A stretch of 64,000 bases of DNA, taken from Protula sp. h YS-2021. Its lineage: Eukaryota > Annelida > Polychaeta > Sabellida > Serpulidae. The notes below the pieces were generated by a model that made no database searches, was not told where the DNA came from, and saw only the letters and a program-made list of their open reading frames with translations. The translations under genes and the position numbers were made by a program. The stretch is taken from the NCBI GenBank assembly GCA_949752745.1, contig OX457031.1, positions 55,604,803-55,668,802 of the forward strand. Direction: 5' to 3'. This document shows, one piece after another, positions 42,801-53,039 of the stretch. Numbering within the stretch: the stretch's first letter is position 1; the number at the start of each line of letters is the position of its first letter.

Positions 42801-42929
42801 GTGTGTGGCCAAGAATGCTTACTTTTAACAATAGTCCTGTTGTTGATGACGTCAATGGTCCAATACTGGAGAGGCTGGCCTCGTCGGATTCTCACTAAGT
42901 TGTGATAATACTTCCCCATGTCTTCTTTC
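26985..42929 (-). CDS. Unnamed protein: WGR-like region, basic linker, beta-propeller
   Basis: Eighteen exons in transcription order: 42929-42823, 41706-41598, 39678-39596, 39418-39273, 38953-38635, 38442-38302, 38079-38008, 37533-37334, 36986-36872, 31270-31151, 30927-30875, 30487-30344, 29981-29826, 29416-29332, 28801-28717, 28451-28376, 28086-28003, 27101-26985. All junction phases agree, which is strong support for the chain; total about 735 residues. The first exon in the window starts in phase 2, so the 5' end is missing or unrecognised. The middle is Ser/Arg/Lys-rich with several basic clusters, suggesting a nuclear protein. The C-terminal third has repeating four-stranded blade patterns. 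I do not recognise the family; a DNA-damage or chromatin role is only a guess from the WGR resemblance. Confidence 0.75.
27258..27800. repeat. 19-bp minisatellite, about 28 copies
   Basis: Unit ACCTTCCATGAACACACAC, alternating with a variant having TTGCATG. The variants occur in runs of three, showing block amplification. Open frames on the minus strand (Cys-Val-His-Gly-type) arise from the repeat only. In the last intron of the minus-strand gene. Confidence 0.96.
28003..36986 (-). CDS. Beta-propeller exons of the unnamed protein
   Basis: Exons 36986-36872, 31270-31151, 30927-30875, 30487-30344, 29981-29826, 29416-29332, 28801-28717, 28451-28376, 28086-28003. Blade-like strings include SAILAATGDGQVLG, NILSICSAGDRVVISDSKGN, GVTCYDVSGKHVFYTATHA, GESIFVAVGNTVLQIDKATG, VTAVDVGGGVVFCSSNSSNK, GDVIYVLTLP and RLFCVGNGHLYVIDLTKDS. 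Strand-turn-strand with Gly-Asn/Asp-Gly turns and few Trp-Asp ends fits a diverged WD40 or PQQ-like propeller of about seven blades. The intron after 36872 contains the 4.9-kb element; the intron after 29826 uses a GC donor (CAG|GCGAGT). Confidence 0.78.
28310..28360 (-). repeat. 9-bp repeat just after a donor of the propeller gene
   Basis: Five to six copies of ACAAATACC on the plus strand. On the transcribed strand it starts about 15 bases after the donor ATCAAG|GTAACG at 28375. Confidence 0.8.
30301..30350 (-). repeat. Triplicated 16-bp donor site of the propeller gene
   Basis: On the minus strand GATG|GTAGGCAGCTGT occurs three times in a row with a 16-base period. The first copy includes the last codons of the exon ending at 30344. 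Use of the second or third donor would add 16 or 32 bases and break the frame. Confidence 0.85.
31285..31400. repeat. Left part of the split ~21-bp GTGATAAGG minisatellite
   Basis: Units of AATGTGATAAGGTCAACAAA type, same family and orientation as 36311-36760. The two parts are separated by the 4.9-kb element. Confidence 0.9.
31660..34735 (+). repeat. 51-bp minisatellite inside the 4.9-kb element
   Basis: About fifty-five units of TGCGCATGTTTATTTAACTT, GCGTTGATGCGCGGTTCGCA, TTTCGGACCAG, 10-20% diverged. A 450-base block at about 31789-32228 is repeated almost without change at 32239-32678. About 33120-33510 is unrelated unique sequence interrupting the array. Open frames here come from 51 being a multiple of three. 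Confidence 0.93.
34736..36230 (-). repeat. ~150-bp tandem units inside the 4.9-kb element
   Basis: Around ten units marked by AAAAAGCACAAGCCGTATGC, CATGACCCCTTAGGGATGCC and AATAAATGACATCGGATCAA. Same units appear, reversed, from 63600 to the right edge. Confidence 0.92.
36311..36760. repeat. Right part of the split ~21-bp GTGATAAGG minisatellite
   Basis: About twenty units of AACAAATGTGATAAGGTAAA and variants. Lies 110 bases downstream (transcribed strand) of nothing coding; the nearest exon is 36872-36986. Confidence 0.92.
37334..39678 (-). CDS. Basic, disordered linker exons of the unnamed protein
   Basis: Exons 39678-39596 (FIDVRDYKKKKIHEGGRSQA), 39418-39273 (SDHDTDSVTSSVVSVSDLSP), 38953-38635 (ESTMQAFPSLASQNTAEMRT and a long Pro/Arg/Ser stretch), 38442-38302 (NSVEDASALLRKKSTTWDLR), 38079-38008 (ESFKTDLSPIPEGPKKKSIL) and 37533-37334 (GKSMLRKKVTMVTPSEQAP). 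Rich in Ser-Pro and Lys-Lys/Arg-Lys clusters that could be nuclear localisation and phosphorylation sites. No domain recognised. Junction codons close correctly at each step. Confidence 0.75.
39786..39826. repeat. (TTA)n microsatellite
   Basis: About thirteen TTA repeats with one interruption; a (GA)n run follows at 39874-39892. Confidence 0.95.
39965..41582 (-). repeat. 36-bp minisatellite, about 45 copies
   Basis: Plus-strand unit ACTGAGCTACGATTCTCGCA followed by CACACTGGGATGGCAT. 36 is a multiple of three, so frames on both strands stay open for 370-550 codons; these are not genes. On the transcribed strand it begins about 15 bases after the donor at 41597-41596. Confidence 0.97.
41598..42929 (-). 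CDS. WGR-like N-terminal exons of the unnamed protein
   Basis: Exons 42929-42823 and 41706-41598. They encode KEDMGKYYHNLVRIRRGQPL, QYWTIDVINNRTIVK, then TKEEGGRFEGEPQEYHVSFG and EAKKHAQQLAKRKQREG. The order aromatic-Trp strand, basic Gly-Gly-Arg-x-x-Gly turn, a strand, then a helix with Ala and Lys and a closing Gly-Phe resembles WGR domains (as in PARP enzymes), although the Trp of Trp-Gly-Arg itself is replaced by Gly. The resemblance is by eye only. Acceptors CTCCTTACAG and TTTTGTAACAG, donors GTAAGC and GTGGGC. The second donor lies about 15 bases from the 1.6-kb array at 39965-41582. Confidence 0.6.
41815..42235. repeat. 18-bp minisatellite
   Basis: About 24 units of CACAAAGGGTTATACAGT with shortened (16-base) variants, in the intron between the two WGR-like exons. 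Confidence 0.93.
42236..42822 (-). other. Intron of the unnamed gene, no feature
   Basis: AT-rich intron sequence upstream (plus strand) of the first WGR-like exon. A poly-T/poly-A tract and nothing coding. Confidence 0.5.
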
Positions 42930-43985
42930 CTGTAAGGAGTACACACATAACTCTCGTAGCTGTTGTAAATCACTTTATAAATTTGAAAAAAAAAAAAAAA
43001 TCACCAGATTATAGATCCCATGAATGCTCCTCACAATCGCCGGTGAACTTGTGTCTTTTGCAGCAATTGCTTGTTTAAAAATAGAAGATAAAAAAAAAAT
43101 ACAAAATAAATGACTTTTAAGACTATAACTTTTTTCAGACTGTCTGCTGTTGGCGTGATTGAATTATAATGCCCATCTACAGGCTAGTAATAAATAGCCT
43201 GGTTAAAATTATAGCCTGTAATATGCAGAGCTTTATGACTTTTCAACACAGCAAAATAGATGTTATCTCTTAATAGATAATTATCTCTTCCATGTGCAAT
43301 GAAGATGTGAGGGTTTTAAGCCCATTCAACCCATCCTTACTGTGTAAACAATCAGGTCTTATCACTCGTTTTACGAAAACGGCGCATTCGCTTATTTTCG
43401 GTGTGGCATGCAGGCGAAGACGTACAGTACATATACCATTCCATATTTTAACTGCTCCAGTATTTTAACCTTAGGGGTTGTTAATTAACTGTCCTTCAAT
43501 ACACAGAACTTTGATATTTTAGGTGAAATCCCCTTTCATTTTTACAGGTTCCCTGCAGTTGAAACGAAGAATTCTTTTATTTAGGGTACTATAACCAAGT
43601 GATACCAGTTGACTTCTTACATAGTATGTGTCACCGGTGAACCCACGAAAACTTTAACGGAGTGAGAACAACTGTATCTTTTCACTGTCACTGTCTAGAC
43701 GGCGATCTGATTAACATTTTCCCGACTACATGGTCCCACTCCGACGACGTCTTAAAAACGTCGGTAACTAGACGTTGTGAAGTTGGCAGATAGAACGCCT
43801 CCCCCCTATCCATTTAAGCAACTGCAGAAGAAATAGCCCCTAACCATCCACAAGCAACGAAGAGCCGATATTGATGGAGCGTCAAAATGTTTACCGGGAT
43901 GAATAAGTTATAACAAGTTATAATAACGCCATAAGCATTGATGTGACGGCACATCACAACAAACTAAAAAAGGCACCACTATTAT
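42930..43985. other. No gene recognised; expected 5' end of the unnamed gene
   Basis: The exon at 42823-42929 needs an upstream partner ending in phase 2. I could not find one in this stretch. Confidence 0.4.
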
Positions 43986-44198
43986 TTGTTGCAAACTTAT
44001 GATGTTTTCGTTTGTGCTGATGTCCAAAAAGTGATGAGGAAGCACAATTCACCTGATGAATCACAGAAATATTTCGTTGCTTTGAAACCTACCTTTGATG
44101 TATTGAAAAGAGCCCACATTGCCACTGGTCATGGGGGTCGTGACAAAATGCGGAAAGAAATTTCTAAGAAATATGCGAGTGCTATAAAGCAAAACTGA
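43986..44198 (+). pseudogene. Integrase N-terminal (H2C2-like) fragment of a retroelement
   Basis: The open frame contains DVFVCADVQKVMRKHNSPDE, then FDVLKRAHIATGHGGRDKMR and KEISKKYA before TGA. KRAH-ATGHGGRDKM-KEI-KKYA is the H-x-H half of the zinc-binding domain of retroelement-type integrases (also seen in domesticated SCAND3/KRBA2-like genes). The Cys-x-x-Cys half and the catalytic core do not follow. I call it a remnant of a transposable element. Confidence 0.7.
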
Positions 44199-44479
44199 AA
44201 TGCAATTCACGGTGCTACTCTAGTTTGACATGCGCCAACAAAATGTAGAATTTTTAGTCTTTTTTATTTGTGACGGCTGTTTGTGATACATGCCACTTGG
44301 TTAAGCGGTTCAGTACGAATCAAACTATGGAGTACAAGGTTTTATAAATAACTGAAAAGTAACTGAAAATCAAATGTAACCTAGACAGAATTCCTCTAGA
44401 AAGCGGAATTGGCCCACTTGCAGAAATCATTCAAGAAAATATTTGTTTAAATTATGACTAAGAAGCTCAAAATTACCTG

Positions 44480-44800
44480 TATATTTTCTTTGGCGTTGTT
44501 TTGGCTCAGCGGGTCCAAACAATCCCCAAATCGCTCTATCTCTAATAGTTTTGGAGATAACAGTCAACTTCCGCCTTTGACTTTGACCGTGACCGAGAAG
44601 GGTCAAGGCCACCGGGGTACCTCTTATGTAACTTTGTTTAGGGCCAAAGGATAAAAAATGAGCTCAAAATTGCTGCCTCTAACCGCTTTCGAGATAATGG
44701 TCAACTTCCGGTCTTTGACCTTAACCGTGTTGAGAAGGTCAATATGACCGAGATACTTCTTATGTAACGTTGTTTGGGCACAAAGGGTCCAAAATGCGCT
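44480..44800. repeat. Two ~150-bp direct repeats
   Basis: Both copies carry GAGATAA(C/T)(A/G)GTCAACTTCCG, TTTGACC and CTTATGTAAC(T/G)TTGTTT(A/G)GG. Divergence about 20%. The open frame across them on the minus strand shows no known protein. Confidence 0.7.
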
Positions 44801-45134
44801 CAAAATCAACACTGGCCAGTCTATTTTTAGTCGTTTTGCAGGCATTCTAGTGATCTCAATCAGTGTTTGAAAGTTCTGGAGAAACCTATTTATTGCAACA
44901 GTCACGACAGAAATTGCAATTGCGTTTTCAAGTAACTGCAATAAGGCAATTCGCCTGAGATGTGTTTTAATAGCCCAAGTTGAATCGCGATGCAATTAAT
45001 AATTAAAACCGATGAAGAGTGATTGAACTTGGTGACTGGCAATTTGAAGCGAAGCGCAAATAACGATCAGAAGTGACGAAAGGGTGGTTGAACTGGTCGG
45101 TTACCCTGTCGACTGCAATTCGAAATGAAGTACA

Positions 45135-47285
45135 ACTAGAGCTGCCAGTGCACACAAAACATAAGAGTACAGGCTTTTACACACTTTCAATCGATACCTA
45201 CTCAGTTTCTTGTTTTCGTAAACAAAAATAATTGTCTCCCCGGACAAAACCAATAACCCCCCCCCAAAAAAAAAAAAAAAATCCTAAAAAATTCAAAATA
45301 AACAAAACAGATGGTGGTCACTAAAATAGATATTACTGCACGTCTTTTTTATCCGAGTCTGGAAGGTGGTCGCTAAAACGGGTTTTACTGCAGGTCCTTC
45401 TTATCAAGGTCTGAAGTTGGTCACTACAATAGCTTTACTGTACGTTGCATTTTTATCCGGGTCTGGCAATTGGTCAAGACAGGCAGGTTTTACCGTACGT
45501 CTTTTTACCCGAATCTGAAAGGGGTCACGACAAACGGGTCTTACTTTAAATCTTTTTATCCAGGTCTTGAAGGTGGTCTGGATTTTTGCTCACCATCATC
45601 TTCCATCCCCCAGCAATCTAATGTAGGTACGACTGTGAACGCAACTCTAACGCTTTTACCCAAGCTAATGGTAACGGTCTGTATCCTAAGTGTAGTTATG
45701 ACTATGATAAACTGTACTGTCTTCGTACATTCCCATCGGCCAAAGAGCACTAGAAAGGCATTCTTCATAACTGTGCATCAGATGACGCCCCTCGGTGACA
45801 GAAGGGGAGGGCATTTCATATCACAAGATATCAGACGACCCACTTTAATAGCGAAAAAATGCTTCCAGGTACTGCAAACAATGCTAATCGATACAAAATA
45901 GCTCCCATATATGGTACACCTTGGCAACCGAATCAGTGGCATGTTACGTAATAGCTGTAGATGAGAAACGCACAAAAAGCTTAATTTCAGGTAATAACAA
46001 ATAGCAATGGACCGACAGTCATGCTGTTACTGTTTTGAAGCATTCTAAAGAATGCAGGAGCACTCGAGAATCTTCTGGAAAACACTGAAATCGAGCCAAA
46101 AAAAAAAAAAAATGTTGAGGCGGAGAGGTGGGGAGGGGGTTAGGGTGTTGACATTATGCATCTTTCTTGTTTTTCTACACGAGTTTAATAATGTTTAACA
46201 AAAACCGTGCGACTTATCCGAGGAATAACTACATCACGTTTAAAGTCGATTGGGTTTTCGCTACCGACTGCTTAACAACAGGTAATTTTTCTACTTAATG
46301 ACGCTTTTCTTAATTTCACCACACCCGTCAAAAGGTGAAACAGTCGTCTGACTGAACCAAGAAATATCCATATAAAATTTTAGGTCCATGTGACTTAAAA
46401 TATGTCTGCACAATATCGAGATGTGGTTCAAAATATATACATGTTTTACGTGATGACGTCATACGCCGCACTCGTTCGTTCTACTCGCGAAAAACAAAAT
46501 CGTTCGGATCTCCCAAGCATCAATCTCAGTTTCAACTTTCTTCGATGTTCAGCGGCTGAGAAATATCGCACAAATTTTTACACTATGGCGTCATACGTCT
46601 GCCCTAATCATGTGACATGCGTGAAAAGTCCAGAGAACCGTCCGACTGACACAAGGAATACCCATATAAAATTTGAAATCGATACTACTTTCCCTTATCG
46701 AGATATTGTGCCCTTAAGATCTTGTTCAAAATATATTCATATTTTACGTGATGACCTCATACGTCGCATTCGTTCGTTCTAATCGCGAAAAAAATTTACA
46801 GAATCTTACGGACCTACCAAGCAACAATCCCGCCAAGTTTCAACTTTCTTCGATTTTCAGCAACAGAGAAATTTCGCACACAAGATTTTTACGTAATACA
46901 CTTGCCTAATCACGTGACGTGCGTGAAAAGTTGATAGAACCGTCCAACTGACACAAGGAATACCCATACCCATGATGACGTCTTACGCCGCATTCGTTCG
47001 CTTATTCGCGAAAAAATTTTGTAGAATCTTTCGGACCTACCAAACAACAATTCGACCAAGTTTCTCCGATGTTCAGCCGCTGAGAAATTTCGCACACAAG
47101 ATTTTTACGTAATGACGTCATACACCTGCCCTGATCTGGTGACATGCATCAGAAGTTGATAGAACCGCCCGACCTATTCAAGGAATAAATCGTTCTCGAG
47201 ATATCTTGCACACATTTTGTTCACAACAGACTGACACACAAACATGTCCACACAAACACACACAGAACGTACAAACACTATATAG
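45135..47285 (-). mobile_element. Inverted, shorter copy of the 22536-25438 element
   Basis: Reading the minus strand, it contains in the same order the TCGATATC-type units with TGACGTCAT, the middle section with CAAAACAGTAACAGCAT, the 60-base CAGTAAAACC units and the ACAAGAAACT-AGTAGGTATC flank that also follows the first copy. It is about 2.15 kb, missing about one or two of the 300-base units and the terminal hairpin at the 47285 side (ends at CACTATATAG). Shared sequence extends past the inverted end to about 25545/45135, so the homologous unit is longer than the proposed element. Confidence 0.82.
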
Positions 47286-47599
47286 CAAACGTATCGACTT
47301 AAATATACACGCTTTTGTGAATATTGACAAGATAAATTTGTTTTAAGCCAGGGAAGATGTTCTTTTTCATTTCACCAATTTGGATCTACTGTAACCATTC
47401 GTTCTCCTCCCCCTCGCATATTTCGTAACAATAACATCATAATGCGCTTTTACATTAATTTGTTTTGAAACTCTGAATATTTAGGAATAGCATACTTAGG
47501 AAAATGGCTATTAAATGCATGGAATCATCATTACCTGAGTTGAGAAATTTAAAAAAAATGTTTCGCATTTTTATCACATTGTGGCCGGGTTCTACTACG

Positions 47600-47911
47600 T
47601 TTTGGGACCGGTGTGAAGGGACAAATGGCCTCCCCGGAGGAATGCCCTCCCCCCGGATCCACTCGTCGTAGGATATTTGGTGCCCCCTTAGGATATTTAG
47701 TTCTCCGGGGTCCTAATATCCTAGAACATCTGGTCCCCCCTTTATTTTTCTTGTTGAGTAATTAAAAACAATAGTTTTTTGCGCTTCTATTTTCTGTATT
47801 TAAACGTTTCTCCAATTTCTTCAAATTACAAATTATAAATGTAAAACTCACTGAAAAACACAGATACACTTCTAATTTTCTCTGTAGCGTAAATGGGGGT
47901 GTAAGGATCAC

Positions 47912-47942
<31 letters not shown>

Positions 47943-49595
47943 CTGTGCGTCAAATTCCCGGCTGAATTGCGTCAACAGCGGAAGAAAACAGAAATGTCGG
48001 CGCAGAACATAGACTTCTATTTTTCACGTTTTGATTTTAATAAAGTAATCCATTGCTAAATTTTCGTCGATTTCTTGTGTGTTTCCATCCATGATTAATT
48101 GAATTTTAAATCGTATAATATTTTTGCATGTTATATAGGCAGGGATCTGATTTTGGATTTTAAATTTCGGCCATCAAAGCGCCTTTGGAACTCACCACAA
48201 GTATTAAATTTGAATTTCTGAATTACATACGTGATTAAAATGTGCTATTGATGGTGATCTATATAGTATATAGCGATCTTAATTCATATAACAGCCACGG
48301 TTGGTTTACCCGAACATGCCATCAAGGAGTATGTGATTATGTTACATTGAATTAAGATTACCTTATAATTCAGCTTATCTTCTGTTATACATATGCAATT
48401 CGACTTCCAGGGAAGAGCGCTTTCCACTTATTTAAATTTAAAGAATAATCCATCAATCAATCAGTAAGCATGTCAGTTGCCCTGATGGTGGAATTGCAAT
48501 TTGTGAAAACTGTAATTAATATTGCAGCTTATTTTCTGTTCTTGATATGCAATTATTCATGATTTCAATCGTTTGTATTATTATGCATGGATAATCCGTC
48601 AATCGCAAGATTACCACACTAAATCAGTTGCATCAAAGTCTTCAAAAAAGACACGAATGACTTTTTATCTTTTGAAAAAATAAAATGTGTGGAATGTGGA
48701 ATTGCAACTAAATCCTGTTCTTGTGATATGAAATTGTTTTACTTCAGTTCATATGGAAGGACACTTACAGTGTAATAGTGTTCAGGTTTTATCTAGATTG
48801 TTTTTGGTATAAATCTTATGTGCCATGGAGAATAAATATAGTGTTTGAAATGTTTTATCATTAGTATTCATTGTGCAAGCAATTTTAGTGAATACGTGTA
48901 ATCCTTGAAAATTTCAGTGAACACGCGTAATTTTAATCAATCAATCAATTAAGGTTTATTCATCTGAACATGACACAAGAAAAACAAGAAGCACACATCA
49001 AGGATTCACACTGTAAGGACAAGATATATATAAATGCAACGTATATTTGAACACTCAGTTTCAATGGACAGACAGAAAAGGCGATTCATAAAAGAACAAA
49101 ACATATGTGTCGAAGCGCCAACTTACACTCTGAGGTAAAGCAAATTAAAAGTATTAATGGTTTATTAATACCTTACTTTCTAAAACATATGTTCCGAAAC
49201 AACCAGAGATGCAGGGAAATCACGTATTCCCTAAACATTCCAGGGAATGCGCGTATTCCCTGATTACACAGATTCCATGTAAGAATTACATCTGTAATTT
49301 TAGCGTTGAGAGAATTGTGGCAGGTTGATGTGAGTAGAATAGCATAATAACCGATTAATTGCTCCCATTTATACAGCTTGCAGAGGTGGAGCTTTGTTCT
49401 TCGGTATAAAAGCGGTGATTGATCACAATAACTGTTTTTCATTCCTCAAGAAAATTTATAAGTGGGGGGGGGGGGCAAATATCCTAGGACAAATGGACCC
49501 CTAAGGGACTAAATATTCTAAGGGGAGGCCAAATATCCTACGGCGAATGGCCCCCGGCGGAGCAAATATCTTACCAGTAACCTAGGACCGTCCGC
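47600..49595. mobile_element. 2-kb element with ~100-bp AGGATATTTGG inverted arms
   Basis: Left arm 47620-47745 (GTAGGATATTTGGTGCCCCC, TTAGGATATTTAGTTC), right arm 49465-49590, its reverse complement with about 20% differences. The interior is AT-rich and shows no coding frame, with a (TTA)n microsatellite at 47908-47942. Confidence 0.65.
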
Positions 49596-51030
49596 CACTT
49601 TAATGGCTTTTGCGCAATAACTCTCGTGTTTTGGACGCAATCCGAACATGCTTCTGCATAAAGCAAAGACAGGATTTTACACAAGTTTCCTGTTATGCGC
49701 GAAGTAAAATATCATGATTTACGAAAATGCCAGGCCGATGTATGTTTTCGGGCAGGATTTTCGAGCTGTTACTCGCTATTTTAGTCTACCATCCCGAAAT
49801 ATAAATTTCAAGTGCAAACTGTAAGACTATCAAGTCGCTTTTCAAAATGACTGCTAAGAGCTATAAGAACTACATATGAGCACAAACCTGACTTTATATG
49901 TGCATACTAACAGTTTACTTATTGCAGCTCAGTATGTTGCATTCGAGAACCAGTGGCAGTTGTCGGGAGGTTCGGCAAAAATGTCGTTTCCGAGATAATT
50001 GTTGTGTTTTCGGGAGGTGACGACGCTACAGGCACAGGCGGGTTTAATCTAGCTCCAAAAAGCGGTACGCTGCGAAATTTTAAGGCAACAATTCAAAGCC
50101 TAGCTATATAACGATCAGCAAGTCAACTGCGCTCGCTTTGAGGCACCCCTGTGGCTACTTTGTGCGAGATTCAACGACCCGTAAGTCTTTATTGGCATTT
50201 GCTAAAGGTCCTCAAAGTACAACGCTAATCATATACAACTTCTGTGTTTCGCTTTCTTTAAAAGAAAATAATAAGGAAATCACCACAGATCTCCCTCAAT
50301 AATTGACATGTGTTTGTATACAGGGAGCATACTTTATTACGTGAAAAGAGTAACAATAATTTTGCAATTATCCACCAAAAAACTTGTAAACTGATATTTC
50401 AAAAAGAACGTAAAATATAAAAAGTAAAATGTTGTGGCTGTACAAAATAGATTTATACGTAATTCTGCATCTATCAACTATTTTATTACAGTCGGACCAA
50501 CTTAATATGAACACGGTTAATATGAAGTTCGCGTAATATGAAGTGATTTGCTCGGTCCCAATGTAAAATGCTTTGGTTTTTATTGACAGAAATTCACATA
50601 ACATGAACATGTATAGTATGAAGTTCACGTAATATGTATATACTTTACAAAATAAACTATAACCCCTTTATTTAAATTTTTGGTCACTTCACTTTGGTCA
50701 CGTGACATTTAAAGGCCAGAATGTAAACAAACATTTGATAGGTGGATGCGGAAGCTAACTTTTCTGCACTTTTATAAACAAATAAAAATATACAGCTCAC
50801 TAAAAATTGTGCCTGTTTTATAAAAAGGGTATATTGGGCATCAACTTTCTGTAAATGTTTGAATGATAGGGGCTGGTATGCAGGATTCGTGCCTCAGAAC
50901 ATACGAAGTAGACCTCTATTAGTGGAACAAAGAAAGGCTTCGTAGCTCTGACAGAGAGATACCCGATGTTATGCAAGTCAGAGCTGACTCGAAGCTAGGT
51001 TAATCTAGGTTACTGGTAGGATATTTGGCC
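49564..51030. mobile_element. 1.5-kb element with CAAATATCTTACCAGTAACC inverted ends
   Basis: Left end CAAATATCTTACCAGTAACC, right end the reverse complement at about 51003-51030. It shares its left end with the arm of the previous element. Internal segments recur inverted at 54365-55200 (for example GTGCAGAAAAGTTAGC, AGCTACGAAGCC, TTTAGCAA-TGCC). A pogo-like end lies inside at 50490-50640. Confidence 0.65.
50490..50640. repeat. Pogo/Tigger-like terminal sequence
   Basis: CAGTCGGACCAACTTAATAT, then GAACACGGTTAATATGAAGT and TCGCGTAATATGAAG, preceded by TTA. A CAGT start and repeated TAATATGAA steps recall pogo-type inverted ends. Inverse motifs appear at 50600-50640, so a very short deleted element is possible. 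Confidence 0.5.
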
Positions 51031-52617
51031 CGGGGGTGGGGACATTTCTGCTTAGGACCATTTCTCCTGGGTCACCGGTTTCTCCTGAAAGTCGAGTTCG
51101 TTTAGGGAAGAGCTCACTTGGGGCTGGGTTCTCTTGTATTTTTATTTTCTATGCTGAATCACATACAAGGAAGAGACAGTAATAGGGACAAATTATGTTT
51201 TTTATGATTTTAGGGAAATATCCCTCAAATTACACAGAACAAATATATAATACTGACAGAGAAGGCCAAACCAAACATTGCTGATACAAACACAGCAACT
51301 CGCTAATGTACGAAAAATAAAATAGACAACAGAATAGACTGTGTTGCTAAGGTAAACAACAGACAAGTTTGGGAAATAAAATGTCGGCCTGAACGTTAAC
51401 CAGTAACCCACAGTGTTACAAACGATGTCGTAGAACCAAGATGGCGACGGTCTGCAAGTGAACCAACAGCGATACAAACGATGTCGCAGAACCAAGATTG
51501 CGACTTCAATAAAAAACACAGCTGATCGACCTCGCTAATCTTATTAACTTTTCTCTTGAACAAATGATCGTTTTAATTTTATGTTACAATATTATGAGGT
51601 ACACTTTCTCAAGTATGTGGTTCTACGGATATCCAGTAGTAAAATGAGTAAAGCAGGTTTCAGCCTATCTGCGTCAAATGTCTCATTCTACCATCCCTAC
51701 CATTCTACGGTCTGGGCCTTGTAGCAAAGACAATGGGCGATAATATGTTACTGGGCATATTCTAGACTTCCACTTCTTTAGTTGCAGTTCTACTTATGGT
51801 TTCCTAAAGCTGTACCGGAGAATTCAGAATAAAATTGCTGTCTAAGTGGTAAAATGCTATTTTTCCAGTGCGTGTGTGTTTTCTTTCTTATTTTTTTTCT
51901 TGTTTACGGAAACGAAATGTCTATTTGCCCCATAGTGATATAAATACGTGGCCGTGTCCTAGTTTCGGTATACATGTATGTGTGTAAGTACTGAAATTAC
52001 CCAGTGTATCTCCAAATATGCAGCATTACTTCACGTTCAACATTCCGCCTTTTTTTCTGACTGCATAACTATAGCAAGGTTAAGGTTAACGAAGCCTCAC
52101 CAATAACCAACGATTTAGAAGAAGAAAAAAAATCATATAAATTGATGAAATGATCACCAGCACGCTATTTGCATTCACGTGAACGAAATAACCAACGGAA
52201 CAATACCATGACGTAATATGTTCCAAAAATTATTGAACACGTCTTTGAATGGGCTTGTCATTCGAACACATGTTTGAATGGGCGTGGTCTTCCTACATAA
52301 CTAACCACATTTTCACTTCTCATTTTCCAACAACCAACCAGCAACCAAGCGGTAGAATCGTCTGAAACGTGTAAATATGCAAAAATCTCAAATGGCACAA
52401 TATGTTTTCAAAAACTACATTTGTTAAATGTGCTTTAGAACCTCATTTTCCCACTGCTACAGCATAACACATAACATTAGACTGAGTGTGGGAAAATCTC
52501 ATCCCACTTTTTTCACGCCATTATGACGTCACAGGTGGGCGATGGGAGTTTTGAACCAGATATGAATGTGTGCATTATAGTCTTATATGGCATGTTTTTA
52601 CAAACATTCTGGTTAAG
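51031..52617. other. Intergenic, no gene recognised
   Basis: A pair of ~30-base direct repeats (ACAAACGATGTCG-AGAACCAAGAT) at about 51418 and 51475; otherwise nothing I can support. Confidence 0.5.
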
Positions 52618-52700
52618 TCTGGAATAGCTCAGTCGGTAGAGCGTCGGACTCCTGGTCGGAAGGTTGGCGGTTCGAGCCCGGGTATAGACGGCCTAACCCT
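52618..52700 (+). mobile_element. tRNA-derived SINE head (Arg-like)
   Basis: TAGCTCAGTCGGTAGAGC is a good A box/D arm and GGTTCGAGCCC a near-consensus B box. The anticodon loop would read CTCCTGG (CCT). The acceptor arms do not pair and the T stem is poor, so it is not a functional tRNA gene. It is the head of a SINE or a tRNA pseudogene. Downstream CCTAACCCTAGACCAT is matched, inverted, by ATGATCTAGGGTTAGGG at 53007-53024. Confidence 0.65.
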
Positions 52701-52799
52701 AGACCATGATATGTGACCAAATCATGTGACCAAACTCACCCCTCCAGATGACAGATTTCTACCTGTCAGTCATCGTGACATATAACCTTATAACGCCTA

Positions 52800-53000
52800 C
52801 ATTCATCACGCACTCATTCATAACACACATTCATCACGTACTCATTCATAATGTGCTCATTCACAATGTACTCATTCATAACGTACTCATTCATACCACA
52901 CATTCATCACGTACTTATTCATAATGTACTCATTCACAATGTACTCATTCATAATGTACTCATTCTTAATGTACTCTTTCTTAATGTACTCATTCTTAAT
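52800..53000. repeat. 15-bp minisatellite
   Basis: About thirteen units of ATTCATAATGTACTC and variants (ATTCACAATGTACTC, ATTCATAACACAC). Confidence 0.88.
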
Positions 53001-53039
53001 GCACTCTATGATCTAGGGTTAGGGTCATGCCGCTTAGGG

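Noticed and set aside
44427..44995. Minus-strand frames of 61 and 123 codons as 5' exons of the unnamed gene
   Set aside because: They lie over a ~150-base direct repeat, show no domain and do not end in phase 2 at a donor.
52618..52700. Functional tRNA-Arg gene
   Set aside because: Acceptor stem does not pair, T stem is poor and the anticodon stem has a mismatch; only the internal promoter boxes are good, as in a SINE.
52690..53030. Interstitial telomere because of CTAACCCTA and GGGTTAGGG
   Set aside because: Only a single copy of the motif at each end, in inverted orientation; no tandem TTAGGG run.
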